Source: Saccharopolyspora erythraea
Lineage (GTDB): Bacteria > Actinomycetota > Actinomycetes > Mycobacteriales > Pseudonocardiaceae
Reading direction: 5' to 3'
Assembly: GCF_018141105.1 (NCBI RefSeq)
Contig: NZ_CP054839.1
Coordinates: 5,270,001-5,334,000 of the forward strand
Length of the DNA stretch: 64,000 nucleotides
A program made the position numbers and the translations under genes. Below, in pieces: positions 37,824 through 45,999 of the stretch. The notes under the pieces were generated by a model. It was not told where the DNA came from, searched no databases, and was given only the letters and a program-made list of their open reading frames with translations. Within the stretch, counting starts at the first letter, position 1; the number at the start of each line of letters is the position of its first letter.

Positions 37824-38281
37824 TCAGGCGGGGCGGTCGAGCGAACCCCATTCGTCGTGCAGCTCGGCTACCAGCCGTCGCCCCTCCGCAGTGCCTCCTC
37901 GGCGACAAAGGCGATCGCCCGCTCCGGCGCCACCAAGGGTTCCTTGTCCGGCCCGCGGGCGACCTCGCGCCCCGCCAGCAGCCAGCGCGGACGCCCTGGC
38001 CGGGCTGCCGCTCCCGCAGGTGCTTGTAGTCGTAGAGCCTGCGCGCCACCCCACAGCCGCAGCGAGCGGTCGCCCCACCACGACCCGACGTGCAGCGGGC
38101 TGGCCGACAGGCCGGGCAGCGTGACGCCGGTGAGCGCGTCGCGGCTGGTGGTGCCGGCGTCGAAGGCCGGTCCCCGCGACCAGCGCAGGTACAGGCCCTG
38201 ACCGGCCGCGTGGGCACGCACGGCCTCGGCCAGGTGGCCGAGGCCGCCCAGCACGGGGAGGCCATTGTGGTCGTCGGTCAC
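37824..38281 (-). pseudogene. DUF6098-like gene with several frame switches
   Basis: The N-terminal part (GTG 38281) reads MTDDHNGLPVLGGLGHLAEA, then LYLRWSRGP, SRDALTG and LPGLSASPL, as expected for DUF6098-like proteins. The middle of the family (ARRLYDYKHLRERQ) appears only in another frame near 38010-38060. The frame returns for WLLAGREVARGPDKEPLVAP, and a natural-looking C-terminus (RRLVAELHDEWGSLDRPA) ends at 37824 in a third frame. The first frame itself stops at 37868, giving 137 residues. Either the gene is decayed by at least three small indels or the assembly has local errors. Family recall is moderate; function unknown. Confidence 0.6.
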
Positions 38282-38394
38282 TGCGGTGGGTTACCCGGCA
38301 GACCTGCGCGGCCCCACAAGTCCGCTGTGGAGCGCCCACGCGCCGTGCGGGAGCCACGCACCCGCGATGCGGTGCTCCACCGGACCCGGCGCGG

Positions 38395-38952
38395 TTACCG
38401 GGTCTCGGTGGTCCCCAAGGTCGCGATCCAGGCGCGCAGGTCCCGGGGGCGCCCGAAGCGGTGGACCGCCGGCCGGGACGGGTCCGCGGCCCACTCCCGC
38501 ATCCGCCCGCGCTTGCGGGCGAACGAGCGGAAGTGCCAGAGGAGGATCGAGTCGCGGGAGAAGACCGTGCGCAGCGTTTCCCGGTTCCCGTTGCACACCG
38601 GCCGCCTGTCGATCACCCGGCCCGCGGTGCGGCGGAGCAGCCGCGACAACGACAGCCACCGCGGGTAGTCCAGCGCGACGATCAGCTCCGCACGGGCGAG
38701 CGGGATCTCCAGCCACTTGCCGTAGGCCGAGTCCAGGATCCATTCGTCCTGGGCGCAGATCCGCGCGATGCGTCTGCGCTGCTCCTCGGGCGGGACCTCG
38801 ACCCAGCCCGGCTCCCAGGTGAGGTCGTCCACGGGATGCCACGGCACACCGGTCGCGCGGCTGATCCGCTGGGCCGCGGTCGACTTGCCCGATCCGGTGA
38901 CGCCGTAGACCACGATCCGGCGCGCGATCCGATCGGCCACGGAAAGGACCAT
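38395..38952 (-). CDS. P-loop nucleotide kinase-like protein (adenylate kinase/FlaR type)
   Basis: A protein of about 185 residues with an N-terminal Walker A (VVYGVTGSGKSTAAQRI) and the pattern HPVDDLTWEPGWVEVPPEEQ then WILDSAYGKWL. It continues with AELIVALDYPRWLSLSRLLRR. This arrangement is typical of small proteins annotated as topology-modulation or FlaR adenylate-kinase-related. The product is probably a cytoplasmic kinase, but the phosphate acceptor is unknown. The start is uncertain: ATG 38952 is used, GTG 38967 adds five residues, and GTG 38940 sits 7 nt after a -10-like TATGGT (leaderless option). It lies between the frame-disrupted DUF6098-like gene and the NmrA-type reductase, all minus strand. 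Confidence 0.7.
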   Translation of the reverse strand: MVLSVADRIARRIVVYGVTGSGKSTAAQRISRATGVPWHPVDDLTWEPGWVEVPPEEQRRRIARICAQDEWILDSAYGKWLEIPLARAELIVALDYPRWLSLSRLLRRTAGRVIDRRPVCNGNRETLRTVFSRDSILLWHFRSFARKRGRMREWAADPSRPAVHRFGRPRDLRAWIATLGTTETR

Positions 38953-38991
38953 ACCGAAGCAGCGCACCGGTCCGGCGCCGCCGTTCCGGGC

Positions 38992-39828
38992 TCAGCCGCC
39001 GAAGGCGGCGGCGTTCTCCCGCACCCACCGGGCGAAGTCGCGCGCGGGCCGCCCGGTGACCTCCCGCACCGTGGGCAGCACCGTCCCGCCCATCCCGGCC
39101 GGGTCGGTCCGCATGGCGAGGAAGAACTCGATGTCCTCGGCCGAGTAGCCCTCCGCCCGCCACTGCGCCAGGACCTCGTCGCGGGTGAGTTCGACGTAGC
39201 GCACCTCGCGCCCCAGCACCTCGCTGATCGTTCGCACCTTCTGCGGTGGGGTCAACGCCTCCGGCCCCGTCAGCCAGTACTCCTGCCCGGCGTGTCCGTG
39301 CTCGGTCAGGGCCGTCGCCGCGACGGCGGCGATGTCGGCCTCGTGGATCATCGCGCTCCTGGACTCGGCGAACGCCTCGCGGACGACGCCCTCCTCCCGC
39401 ACCGGACCGGCCCACTCCAGGGCGTTGCACATGAACTCCACCGGCGCCAGGTACGTCCAGTCGAGGCCGCCCGCCTCGACGGCGAGCTCCAGCGGGCTTT
39501 TCGACACATCGCCCTTGAGGACGGTCACCTCGCGCACCCCGCTCGCCACCGCGAGCTCGACGAGGTCCTCGCCGTTGGCCAGAGGTGAGAAGTCCGCGCC
39601 GTCGAACGTGATCAGGTGGGCGGCGCGGACGCCGTCGAAGGCGGGCGCCAGGCCGGCGGTGTCGGTCAGGTCGCCGGCGAACACCTGCGCGCCCGCGGGC
39701 AGGTCCGCCCGGGCGGGGTCGCGGGTCAGGGCGCGCACCCGGTGTCCGTCGGCGAGCAGCTGGCGGACGAGGTGGCGTCCGACGTTTCCGGTGGCTCCGG
39801 TGACGAGGATCGTCTTGGGGCTGTTCAT
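38992..39828 (-). CDS. NmrA-like NAD(P)-binding oxidoreductase
   Basis: A 278-residue atypical SDR of the NmrA/azoreductase-like (YtfG/QOR2-type) group. It has a nucleotide-binding start KTILVTGATGNVGRHLVRQL, then RVRALTRDPARADLP. It lacks the classical YxxxK. The C-terminal half (EYWLTGPEALTPPQKVRTIS, LGREVRYVELTRDEVLAQW) is typical of the group. Members act as quinone or azo reductases or as NADP sensors. ATG 39828 is preceded 7 nt upstream by a -10-like TAGCGT, suggesting a leaderless message. Ends 40 bp before the kinase-like gene. Confidence 0.8.
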   Translation of the reverse strand: MNSPKTILVTGATGNVGRHLVRQLLADGHRVRALTRDPARADLPAGAQVFAGDLTDTAGLAPAFDGVRAAHLITFDGADFSPLANGEDLVELAVASGVREVTVLKGDVSKSPLELAVEAGGLDWTYLAPVEFMCNALEWAGPVREEGVVREAFAESRSAMIHEADIAAVAATALTEHGHAGQEYWLTGPEALTPPQKVRTISEVLGREVRYVELTRDEVLAQWRAEGYSAEDIEFFLAMRTDPAGMGGTVLPTVREVTGRPARDFARWVRENAAAFGG

Positions 39829-40169
39829 GCCGCCGACGCTAGGAACATCGGCGGTCAGTTCCTGTCCTCGCGGAAGCATTTTTCCTGTCGAGTCGCCGAT
39901 GTGCGGCAAGACCGAACGGAGCGACGCCGCCGGACGTCCGGCCGCGCCGCCGACCGCTTGTAGCCCTGAACTACCAGCAACGTGGCAATGACGTATCCGC
40001 CCGCGCATCGCCGCCGGAGGCTCCCTAAACCACCGGCGCCGTGCACGACAGTGGACGATCCGCCGAAGTTGGTCTTCGCCGTTGTACAAATCGACACCTT
40101 GGCCGCCCGCCGTGACGGGGCTCACGATGTCCGGCAACCGCAGTCGGACCACCGAGGAAGGGGTCGCAG
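39829..40169. other. 341-bp divergent intergenic region, no gene seen
   Basis: It lies between the divergent NmrA-like and permease genes. Short frames on both strands lack codon bias and homology cues. It contains the -10-like element of the reductase and, at its right edge, the permease ribosome site (GAGGAAGGGG). Nothing else was identified. Confidence 0.5.
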
Positions 40170-41561
40170 TTGTCAGGCACGGAGGGGTCCTCGCTCAGCA
40201 GCGGGCTGCGCCAGCGGCACCTGAGCATGATCGCGATCGCCGGGGTGATCGGCGCCGGGCTGTTCGTCGGCAGCGGCGCGGCCATCAGCGAGGCGGGGCC
40301 CGCCGCGCTGGTCTCCTACGCGCTGGCCGGCGTCCTGGTGGTGCTGGTGATGCGGATGCTCGGTGAGATGTCGGCGGCCAGTCCCGCCACCGGGTCGTTC
40401 TCCGCCTACGCCGAGCAGGCGCTCGGACGCTGGGCCGGCCTGTCCATCGGCTGGCTGTACTGGTGGTTCTGGGTCGTCGTGCTGGGCATCGAGGCCACCG
40501 CGGGCGCCGAGATCGCCAACCGGTGGGTGCCCGGTGTCCCGCAGTGGGTGTGGGCGCTGCTCATCATGCTGGTGCTGACCGCGACGAACCTGTACTCGGT
40601 GCGCTCGTTCGGGGAGTTCGAGTTCTGGTTCGCCGCCATCAAGGTGGCCGCCATCGTCGGGTTCATCGCCCTCGGCGCGGCGGCCATCCTCGGGCTGCTG
40701 CCCACGGTGCCGAGCCCCGGCATCAGCAACCTTGTCGGCCACGGCGGTTTCATGCCCTTCGGCGCGAGCCCGGTGTTCGGCGGGCTGGTCGTGATCGTGT
40801 TCTCCTTCTTCGGCGCCGAGATCGCCACGATCGCCGCGGGCGAGTCCGACAACCCCGGCCGCGCGGTCCGCGCCGCGGTGCGGTCGGTGGTGTGGCGGAT
40901 CCTGGTCTTCTACATCGGCTCGATCGCCGTCATCGTCACGCTGCTGCCCTACGACAGCGCCGAGGTCGCCAAGAGCCCGTACGTGGCCGTGCTCGACCAG
41001 ATCGGGCTGCCCGCGGCGGCGACGGTGATGGACGTCGTCGTGTTCACCTCCGTGCTGTCCTGCCTGAACTCCGGGCTCTACACGGCCTCCCGGATGGCCT
41101 ACTCGCTGTCCCGGCGGGGCCAGGGCCCGGCCGCGGTGGCCCGGGTCAGCAAGCGCGGAACGCCTGTGCTCGCGGTGCTGGGCTCGACGGTCGTCGGTTT
41201 CGTGGCCGTCGCGTTCAACTACCTCTCCCCCGACACGGTGTTCCTGTTCCTGGTGAACTCCTCCGGGGCGACGGCGTTGCTGGTCTGGCTGGTGATCGCC
41301 TTCTCCCAGCTGCGTCTGCGCCGCCACTACCAGCGCACCGATCCCGCCCGGCTGACGCTGCGGATGTGGGGCTATCCGTACCTGACCTGGATCACCATCG
41401 CCGGGATCGCCGCCGTCCTGGCGGGCATGGCCCTCGAGGGCGAGACCCGCGTGCAGTTGCTGCTCACGCTGCTGGTCGCGGCCGCGCTGGTGACCATCGG
41501 CATCGTCCACCAGCGCAGGACCCCCGTCGCACAACCGGAGTTCGCGCCGGCCCGGGACTGA
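40170..41561 (+). CDS. APC-family amino-acid permease (GABA permease-like)
   Basis: A 463-residue permease with 12 predicted helices. The family signature near the start is clear: RHLSMIAIAGVIGAGLFVGS then GPAALVSYALAGVLVVLVMRMLGEM. A conserved VFSFFGAEIATIAAGESDNP follows in helix 6-7. The GabP/AnsP/CycA type fits best. It probably imports an amino acid by proton symport; the substrate is not decided by sequence. The start is TTG 40170, with GGAAGGGG 7 nt upstream and the usual short cytoplasmic N-terminus (MSGTEGSSLSSGLRQRHL). It stands alone on the plus strand. Confidence 0.88.
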   Translation: MSGTEGSSLSSGLRQRHLSMIAIAGVIGAGLFVGSGAAISEAGPAALVSYALAGVLVVLVMRMLGEMSAASPATGSFSAYAEQALGRWAGLSIGWLYWWFWVVVLGIEATAGAEIANRWVPGVPQWVWALLIMLVLTATNLYSVRSFGEFEFWFAAIKVAAIVGFIALGAAAILGLLPTVPSPGISNLVGHGGFMPFGASPVFGGLVVIVFSFFGAEIATIAAGESDNPGRAVRAAVRSVVWRILVFYIGSIAVIVTLLPYDSAEVAKSPYVAVLDQIGLPAAATVMDVVVFTSVLSCLNSGLYTASRMAYSLSRRGQGPAAVARVSKRGTPVLAVLGSTVVGFVAVAFNYLSPDTVFLFLVNSSGATALLVWLVIAFSQLRLRRHYQRTDPARLTLRMWGYPYLTWITIAGIAAVLAGMALEGETRVQLLLTLLVAAALVTIGIVHQRRTPVAQPEFAPARD

Positions 41562-41642
41562 CCCCGACCGACCGCACCGCACCACGTCCGGGTTCGCGCC
41601 CGTTCGCCCGAGGGCCCGCAGGCCCGAGCACAGTCTCTTTCG

Positions 41643-41984
41643 GTGCGGTGCGGTCGAATTCCCAGCCGACGAACGCGCTTTCGTGCTCCGGCAGCGAGAT
41701 CGCCGCCCCTGTGCGCCGCGGCGGAGCTCAGCGGTGAACCGGAGAGCCACAAGCCGCCAGTGGCCGACCCGGCACCCTTCACACCGGCGGCACCCCCGCC
41801 GCTCTCCATCCCGGACACCCCTGTCGTGCTGGTGCCCCAGCGGCGCGACGACCAGCCCCGTGTTCCCGCCGAAGCACCACCAAGCGTGGCCGCGGAACTG
41901 CGCAGGCTGCGCATCGCCGCCGGGCTGACCGTTTCCGCCGCGACGCATCCGGCCGAGGCTGGATCAACCCATTCCCCGAACTGA
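41643..41984 (+). pseudogene. Possible fragment of an XRE-type regulator
   Basis: The last third of this open frame reads VAAELRRLRIAAGLTVSAAT, which resembles the first helix and turn of XRE-family DNA-binding domains (ELRRLREAAGLT...). The frame then runs into unrelated sequence and stops without the remaining helices. The proline-rich stretch before it (PAAPPPLSIPDTPVVLVPQR) shows moderate coding bias. I read it as a decayed or truncated regulator gene, but the match is short and could be chance. It is not recognisable further up- or downstream. Confidence 0.3.
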
Positions 41985-42371
41985 TTTCGCGCGCAATCCA
42001 GAACGACGGGGCGAGGCCACCCGCCGATAGTGACAATTCGGCAGCTCCAGTTGGAACATTCCGAAAGAACCATTCGGATCGGCACTGGAGAAAAGTGCCA
42101 GGCCAGCAAGCGCACGTTGCCACGTAGCTCGCGAGACGGCCCGAAAACCACGTCGTCAGCAACAAAAGCGCTGATCAGAATGGCCGCGAAGATATGGCGA
42201 CGAATCCACATCGGACACCCAGGACGACACCGCCGGACGCCCGGCTCCTTCGCGCGGCCGAATAGCAAAGCCGACATCAACACCGGGAATGCCGACCACT
42301 ATAGTCCTTATGGCCTAATGTTCTGCGCTGTTCAGCCTAGTACGAGCGCACTTCGCAAGGGAGTGATGTCA
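41985..42371. promoter_or_regulatory. AT-richer leader region of the Gly-rich protein gene
   Basis: Composition falls to near 50-55% GC between 41990 and 42365, well below the neighbours. A TATAGT (42299-42304) could serve as a -10 element, and GGGAG (42359-42363) is the ribosome site. No gene was found on either strand. The long, AT-rich leader may mark a regulated promoter or acquired DNA. Confidence 0.4.
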
Positions 42372-43874
42372 ATGGCTCAACCTCGGTATCCCCACGTCCT
42401 GTCCTCAGGACTGGACTCGTCCGCCCCCGCGGACTCCGACAGGAGTTCCGCGGCGTGGCGGACCGGCAAGCACTGGCTGACGCTGTCCAGCGCCGGCATG
42501 CTCGCCATGACCAGCTTCGGGCTGCTCACCGCTCAGCCCGCGCTGGCCGACCCGGCCGGCTGCTCGCGGACCCCCAACGAGTTCGGTGGACAGGACATCC
42601 TGTGCCCGCGAGGGGTGCAGGCCGGGCAGACGCTGCAGGGTACCGCCGGCAAGGACCGGATCACCATCGTCGGCAGCGTGGTCGGCAGCGTCGACGGCGG
42701 TGCCGGCGACGACACGATCACCGTCACCGGCTCGACCGGTGGCAACGGCGGCAACGGCGGCAACGGCAAGATCGGCCCGAACGGCGGTGACGCCGGAACG
42801 TCGGCCAGCGGCCGGCAGGGCACGGGGCCGTCCGCCAACGGTGACGAGCCCCCGACCGAGAACGGCAAGGACGCCGGGCGCGGCGGTCACGGCGGCACCG
42901 GCGGCGACGCCGTGGCGCGTACCGGTCTCATCAACGGCGGTACGGGCAACGACACGATCAGCGTCACCGGTGGCACCGGCGGCAACGGCGGCGAGGGCGG
43001 CAACGGCGGCGGTGGCGCCGCGGAGCAGATGCTGGCCTACGGCGGCGGGAACGGCGGTGCCGGCGGCAACGGCGGCACCGGCGGTGCCGGCAACCTCGGC
43101 CGCATCACCGGCGGCGAGGGCACCAACACCGTCAACGTCACCGGCGGGACCAACGGCAACGGTGGGCACGGCGGTCGCGGTGGCGGCGGCGTGGGCACCG
43201 AGAGCGGCCACGGCGGTGCGGGCGGCAACGGCGGCGGAGGCCGGGCCGCGTCCAACGGTCCCGCTGGCCTCGGCAACGCGGGCACGATCGTGAACGAGGG
43301 CAGCGACCAGATCACCGTCGAGGGCGGTGCGGGTGGCCGCGGCGGTGACGGCGGCATCGACGGCATCGGCGGTATCGACGGCAGCGGTGGCATCGGCGGC
43401 CCCGGTGGCAACGGCGGTCTTGGCGGTGAGAGCGGAGCCGGTGAGGTCGTCGACCGCAACGGCACCGCCTCGGTGCGGGCGCTGCCAGGACGCGACGGCG
43501 CCAACGGCAGCTACGGCTTCCCCTCCGGCGGGGTAGGCGACAACGGCAGCCACAACGGCGTCGCGCGCACCGCGCCCGAGCACCAGGCGACCGGGCGCAC
43601 GCTGGGGACCGGCGTCAACGCCACCGAAGAGGTGACCCAACGGGTGTCCGGTGACGTCCTGCCCAGCATCCCGCTCAGCGGCGTCGGCGAGGACGCCTCG
43701 GTCAGCGGCGAGCCGGGCACCACGTCGGTGAACGCTCCGGTCGCCGACCAGCCCGGCAATGGTGGCACCGCTGCCGAGCCGAAGTCCGACAGCGTCGGCG
43801 GCACCCGCGAAGCGGCTTGCGCACAGCGCCCGCTGCCTCTTGGTGCGGTCATCGCGTGCAAGCTGGCGGGCTGA
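42372..43874 (+). CDS. Secreted glycine-rich repeat protein with RTX-like units
   Basis: A 500-residue exported protein of unknown function. The signal peptide spans about residues 1-58 (core LTLSSAGMLAMTSFGLLTAQ, cleavage after ALA). A middle region of ~270 residues has four repeats. Each opens with a short beta/RTX-like unit (GGAGDDTITVTG, GGTGNDTISVTG, GGEGTNTVNVTG, EGSDQITVEG). Each then runs into GGNGG/GGTGG arrays like those of mycobacterial PGRS proteins. The C-terminal ~130 residues are Ser/Thr/Pro/Gly-rich with two cysteines. No PE domain, enzyme motif or anchor is seen. ATG 42372 is preferred over ATG 42366 on ribosome-site spacing. It is close to two small Gly-rich peptides and a membrane protease and may belong with them. 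Confidence 0.8.
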   Translation: MAQPRYPHVLSSGLDSSAPADSDRSSAAWRTGKHWLTLSSAGMLAMTSFGLLTAQPALADPAGCSRTPNEFGGQDILCPRGVQAGQTLQGTAGKDRITIVGSVVGSVDGGAGDDTITVTGSTGGNGGNGGNGKIGPNGGDAGTSASGRQGTGPSANGDEPPTENGKDAGRGGHGGTGGDAVARTGLINGGTGNDTISVTGGTGGNGGEGGNGGGGAAEQMLAYGGGNGGAGGNGGTGGAGNLGRITGGEGTNTVNVTGGTNGNGGHGGRGGGGVGTESGHGGAGGNGGGGRAASNGPAGLGNAGTIVNEGSDQITVEGGAGGRGGDGGIDGIGGIDGSGGIGGPGGNGGLGGESGAGEVVDRNGTASVRALPGRDGANGSYGFPSGGVGDNGSHNGVARTAPEHQATGRTLGTGVNATEEVTQRVSGDVLPSIPLSGVGEDASVSGEPGTTSVNAPVADQPGNGGTAAEPKSDSVGGTREAACAQRPLPLGAVIACKLAG

Positions 43875-43892
43875 GGTCCGCTGACACAGGAG

Positions 43893-43921
43893 TGGCCCGC
43901 CGGAACCTTTCCGGCGGGCCA
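43893..43921 (+). terminator. Perfect 13-bp hairpin terminator
   Basis: TGGCCCGCCGGAA (43893-43905) pairs exactly with TTCCGGCGGGCCA (43909-43921) around a 3-nt loop and is followed by TTTCC. It lies 19 bp after the stop of the Gly-rich protein gene. Confidence 0.8.
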
Positions 43922-44053
43922 TTTCCGTGGAGGAGCAATCCCGTTGGCGGGCAAGGATTCGTCGCACAGTCCGGGGTCTGAACCGGCTTTGGGTGCGCTC
44001 AGCCGTCACGGTGGAGCCTGAGCGCTGTCATTGGTCTTTGAAGCGGCGCAGCC

Positions 44054-44140
44054 GGTTCCGCCACCGGAACCGCCACGCAAGGTGAGTTCGAAGACAGGCA
44101 CCGAGGTTCCGCAACCACACCGCCACGCAAGATGCGTTCA
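44054..44140. repeat. Two ~36-bp direct repeats, ~50 bp apart
   Basis: The unit GGTTCCGC(C/A)ACC followed by CCGCCACGCAAG(G/A)TG(A/C)GTTC occurs at about 44054-44090 and 44105-44140, in the non-coding gap between the Gly-rich protein gene and the end of the M50 protease gene. Similarity between copies is high. Intergenic repeat or transcript-end structure; origin unknown. Confidence 0.55.
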
Positions 44141-44149
44141 AGGGCGGCC

Positions 44150-45463
44150 TCAAGCCTCCGCGGCGTCCCTGGACTGCTTACGCCGGGCGCGCAACCGCCG
44201 CAGCCAAAGGACGAGGCTGCGGGTCAGCCCGTACAGGATGATGGTCACGCCAACCCAGGGCAGCAACAGCAGCAGGATCTGGATGACGCCGGTGGTCATC
44301 GCGGCGATCTCGCCCGCCTGCGCCGCACCGGCCACACCGCCGCCCATCCGCGCCAGCGAGTCCCAGAGCGTCGGCAGGACGTACGGGGCCAGGGCCAGGA
44401 AGAGAATCAACCAGTAGGCCAGGCACGGGATCACCAGCACGACCCAGATCGCGATGACCCGCCGCGCCCACGGCTTGAGCTCCCGGACCCTGGGGTCCAT
44501 GGGCCGCCCCGGGATCAGGCTGCGCAGCGTCGGCATCATGCGGTCGAACAGGTCGGGCACACCGACGAGGTCGCTGAGGATGTAGTAGCCGTCGAGCCGG
44601 ATGGACGGCAGGAACTGCCAGATCGTCGTGACCTGCCAGGTGAGGATGGCGACCAGCAGCCAGGGCGCGCCCGTCCACGCGTACGCGGCGATCATGGCGA
44701 TCAGCGCCAGCCCGTTGAAGTACACGCCGCCGAGGTCGGTGCGCAACCTGGCCCCGCGACCGAGGCGGTAGACGTCGGTGACCGTGCTGTACATCGCGGG
44801 CCACACGAGGTAGATGCCGACCCCCATGGCACCGGGCCGGGCGCCGCCGTAGCGGCACGCGGCGACGTGGCCGAACTCGTGGAAGACACCGGCCACGAAG
44901 AGCAGCCCCAGCACCAGCAACGTCTGCGTCGGCTCGTCGATCAGCGCGTTGACGCTGGAGACGGCGTGGCCGAGGCCGTCGTGCGCCGCGAGCAGCCAGA
45001 TCTCGGCGAAGGCCAGGGCGACGAGCGCGGTGACCACCACCGGCGGCCAGTAGAGGGGCTGGAACACCGCGGCGATGGCCGAGACGACGCGCTCGGGCAC
45101 CAGCGCGACCCGCAACCGCAGCGCGAGGAGGCGGTCCGGATGCCTGCGGCTGCGGACCTCGGCCCGCTCTGCCTCGCTGGTGCTGGCGACCATCCCGGCG
45201 GGTCGCAGCCTGTTGTCGATGAGGAAGGCCACCTGGTCGGCGCTGACGCCGCGCCCGAAATCGCCGCTGACCTCCTCGGCGAGCTGCGCGTGGGTGCGGT
45301 GGCCGTCGAGCCGGGACGCGACGAGGTAGAGCAGGCGGGTGAGCTGCACGACCTGCCCGTCGGCACGACGCGCCAGATATGGCGGCTCCTGGTAGCCCGA
45401 GTCCTGATACTCGCCGATCAGCTCGACGGTGGGATCCAGGTCGGGCACCGGGAGCTCGGCCAC
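44150..45463 (-). CDS. Membrane M50-type metalloprotease with PqqD/wHTH-like N-terminus
   Basis: A 437-residue polytopic protein resembling 'putative peptide zinc metalloprotease' (YydH-like) proteins. Residues ~25-95 form a small winged-helix/PqqD-like domain (LTRLLYLVASRLDGHRTHAQ, LAEEVSGDFG), a fold that binds RiPP leader peptides. Membrane segments follow. The zinc motif is HEFGH (195-199) in LFVAGVFHEFGHVAACRYGG. The third ligand region is LPSIRLDGYYILSD (~285), and more helices follow. It could cleave or export peptides. It lies 197 bp downstream of one Gly-rich peptide gene on the same strand, and a second stands divergent. GTG 45463 has only a weak ribosome site, so translation may depend on upstream coupling. 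Confidence 0.82.
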   Translation of the reverse strand: MAELPVPDLDPTVELIGEYQDSGYQEPPYLARRADGQVVQLTRLLYLVASRLDGHRTHAQLAEEVSGDFGRGVSADQVAFLIDNRLRPAGMVASTSEAERAEVRSRRHPDRLLALRLRVALVPERVVSAIAAVFQPLYWPPVVVTALVALAFAEIWLLAAHDGLGHAVSSVNALIDEPTQTLLVLGLLFVAGVFHEFGHVAACRYGGARPGAMGVGIYLVWPAMYSTVTDVYRLGRGARLRTDLGGVYFNGLALIAMIAAYAWTGAPWLLVAILTWQVTTIWQFLPSIRLDGYYILSDLVGVPDLFDRMMPTLRSLIPGRPMDPRVRELKPWARRVIAIWVVLVIPCLAYWLILFLALAPYVLPTLWDSLARMGGGVAGAAQAGEIAAMTTGVIQILLLLLPWVGVTIILYGLTRSLVLWLRRLRARRKQSRDAAEA

Positions 45464-45660
45464 GTCCCCGCGGTCGTGCTCTCCTGTCTCAGAACCGGCG
45501 ACGATGGTGCATCCCTCCCGAGAGAACTCCCGAAGACCGAAACAGGCCGCGGGCGCAGAGGATGTGCTCGGGGTTCTGCTGCCCGCGGCCGGCTCCGCCG
45601 TACCTGACTTCAGCGTGATGGGTCAGCGGATGTCCCGCCGGACCACCAGCTCTCGTTCAC

Positions 45661-45999
45661 TCAGCCTGCGGCCGCGGTGCCGCCCTCGCCACCGACGCCG
45701 TCGCCACCGATGCCGTCGCCACCGATGCCGTCGCCACCGTTGCCGCCGTCGCCACCGTCACCGCCGGAACCGCCGTTGCCGCCGTTCCCGCCGTTGCCGC
45801 CGCCCTGGCCGCCACCGGTGCCGCCACCGGTGCCGCCCGAACCGCCGGAGGCGCTGTTGGTTTCCTCGGCCGGGGTGGTCTCTGCCCAGTCCCAGCCACG
45901 CGGGCTGAGCCCGAGCGCGAGCGTCGTAAGGACGGTGCGCGCCGGGAGGAACTCGACCCGCTCGTTCTCCAGCTCGGCAATGCTCAATTCATGAGGCAA
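45661..45999 (-). CDS. Gly-rich peptide with conserved leader (putative RiPP-like precursor 1)
   Basis: A 112-residue peptide starting at TTG 45999 (AGGAGG, 5 nt spacing). The leader MPHELSIAELENERVEFLPA continues RTVLTTLALG. The rest is polar then strongly Gly-rich (GGNGGNGGNGGSGGDGG; three GIGGDG-type units), ending GGTAAAG. The leader is nearly identical to that of the divergent peptide at 46714, whereas the tails differ in detail, as expected of precursor peptides recognised through a common leader. There is no Sec signal. The membrane protease gene follows on the same strand. The unusual TTG start aligns exactly with the partner's GTG start, which supports the choice. Confidence 0.75.
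   Translation of the reverse strand: MPHELSIAELENERVEFLPARTVLTTLALGLSPRGWDWAETTPAEETNSASGGSGGTGGGTGGGQGGGNGGNGGNGGSGGDGGDGGNGGDGIGGDGIGGDGVGGEGGTAAAG

Noticed and set aside
42372-43874. Possible PE_PGRS family membership of the Gly-rich protein
   Set aside because: No PE domain; it has a Sec-type signal and interspersed RTX-like units instead.
42405-44009. 534-codon minus-strand frame opposite the Gly-rich gene
   Set aside because: Val/Ala/Thr repeats are the exact mirror of the Gly-rich repeats; the plus strand has signal peptide, ribosome site and terminator.
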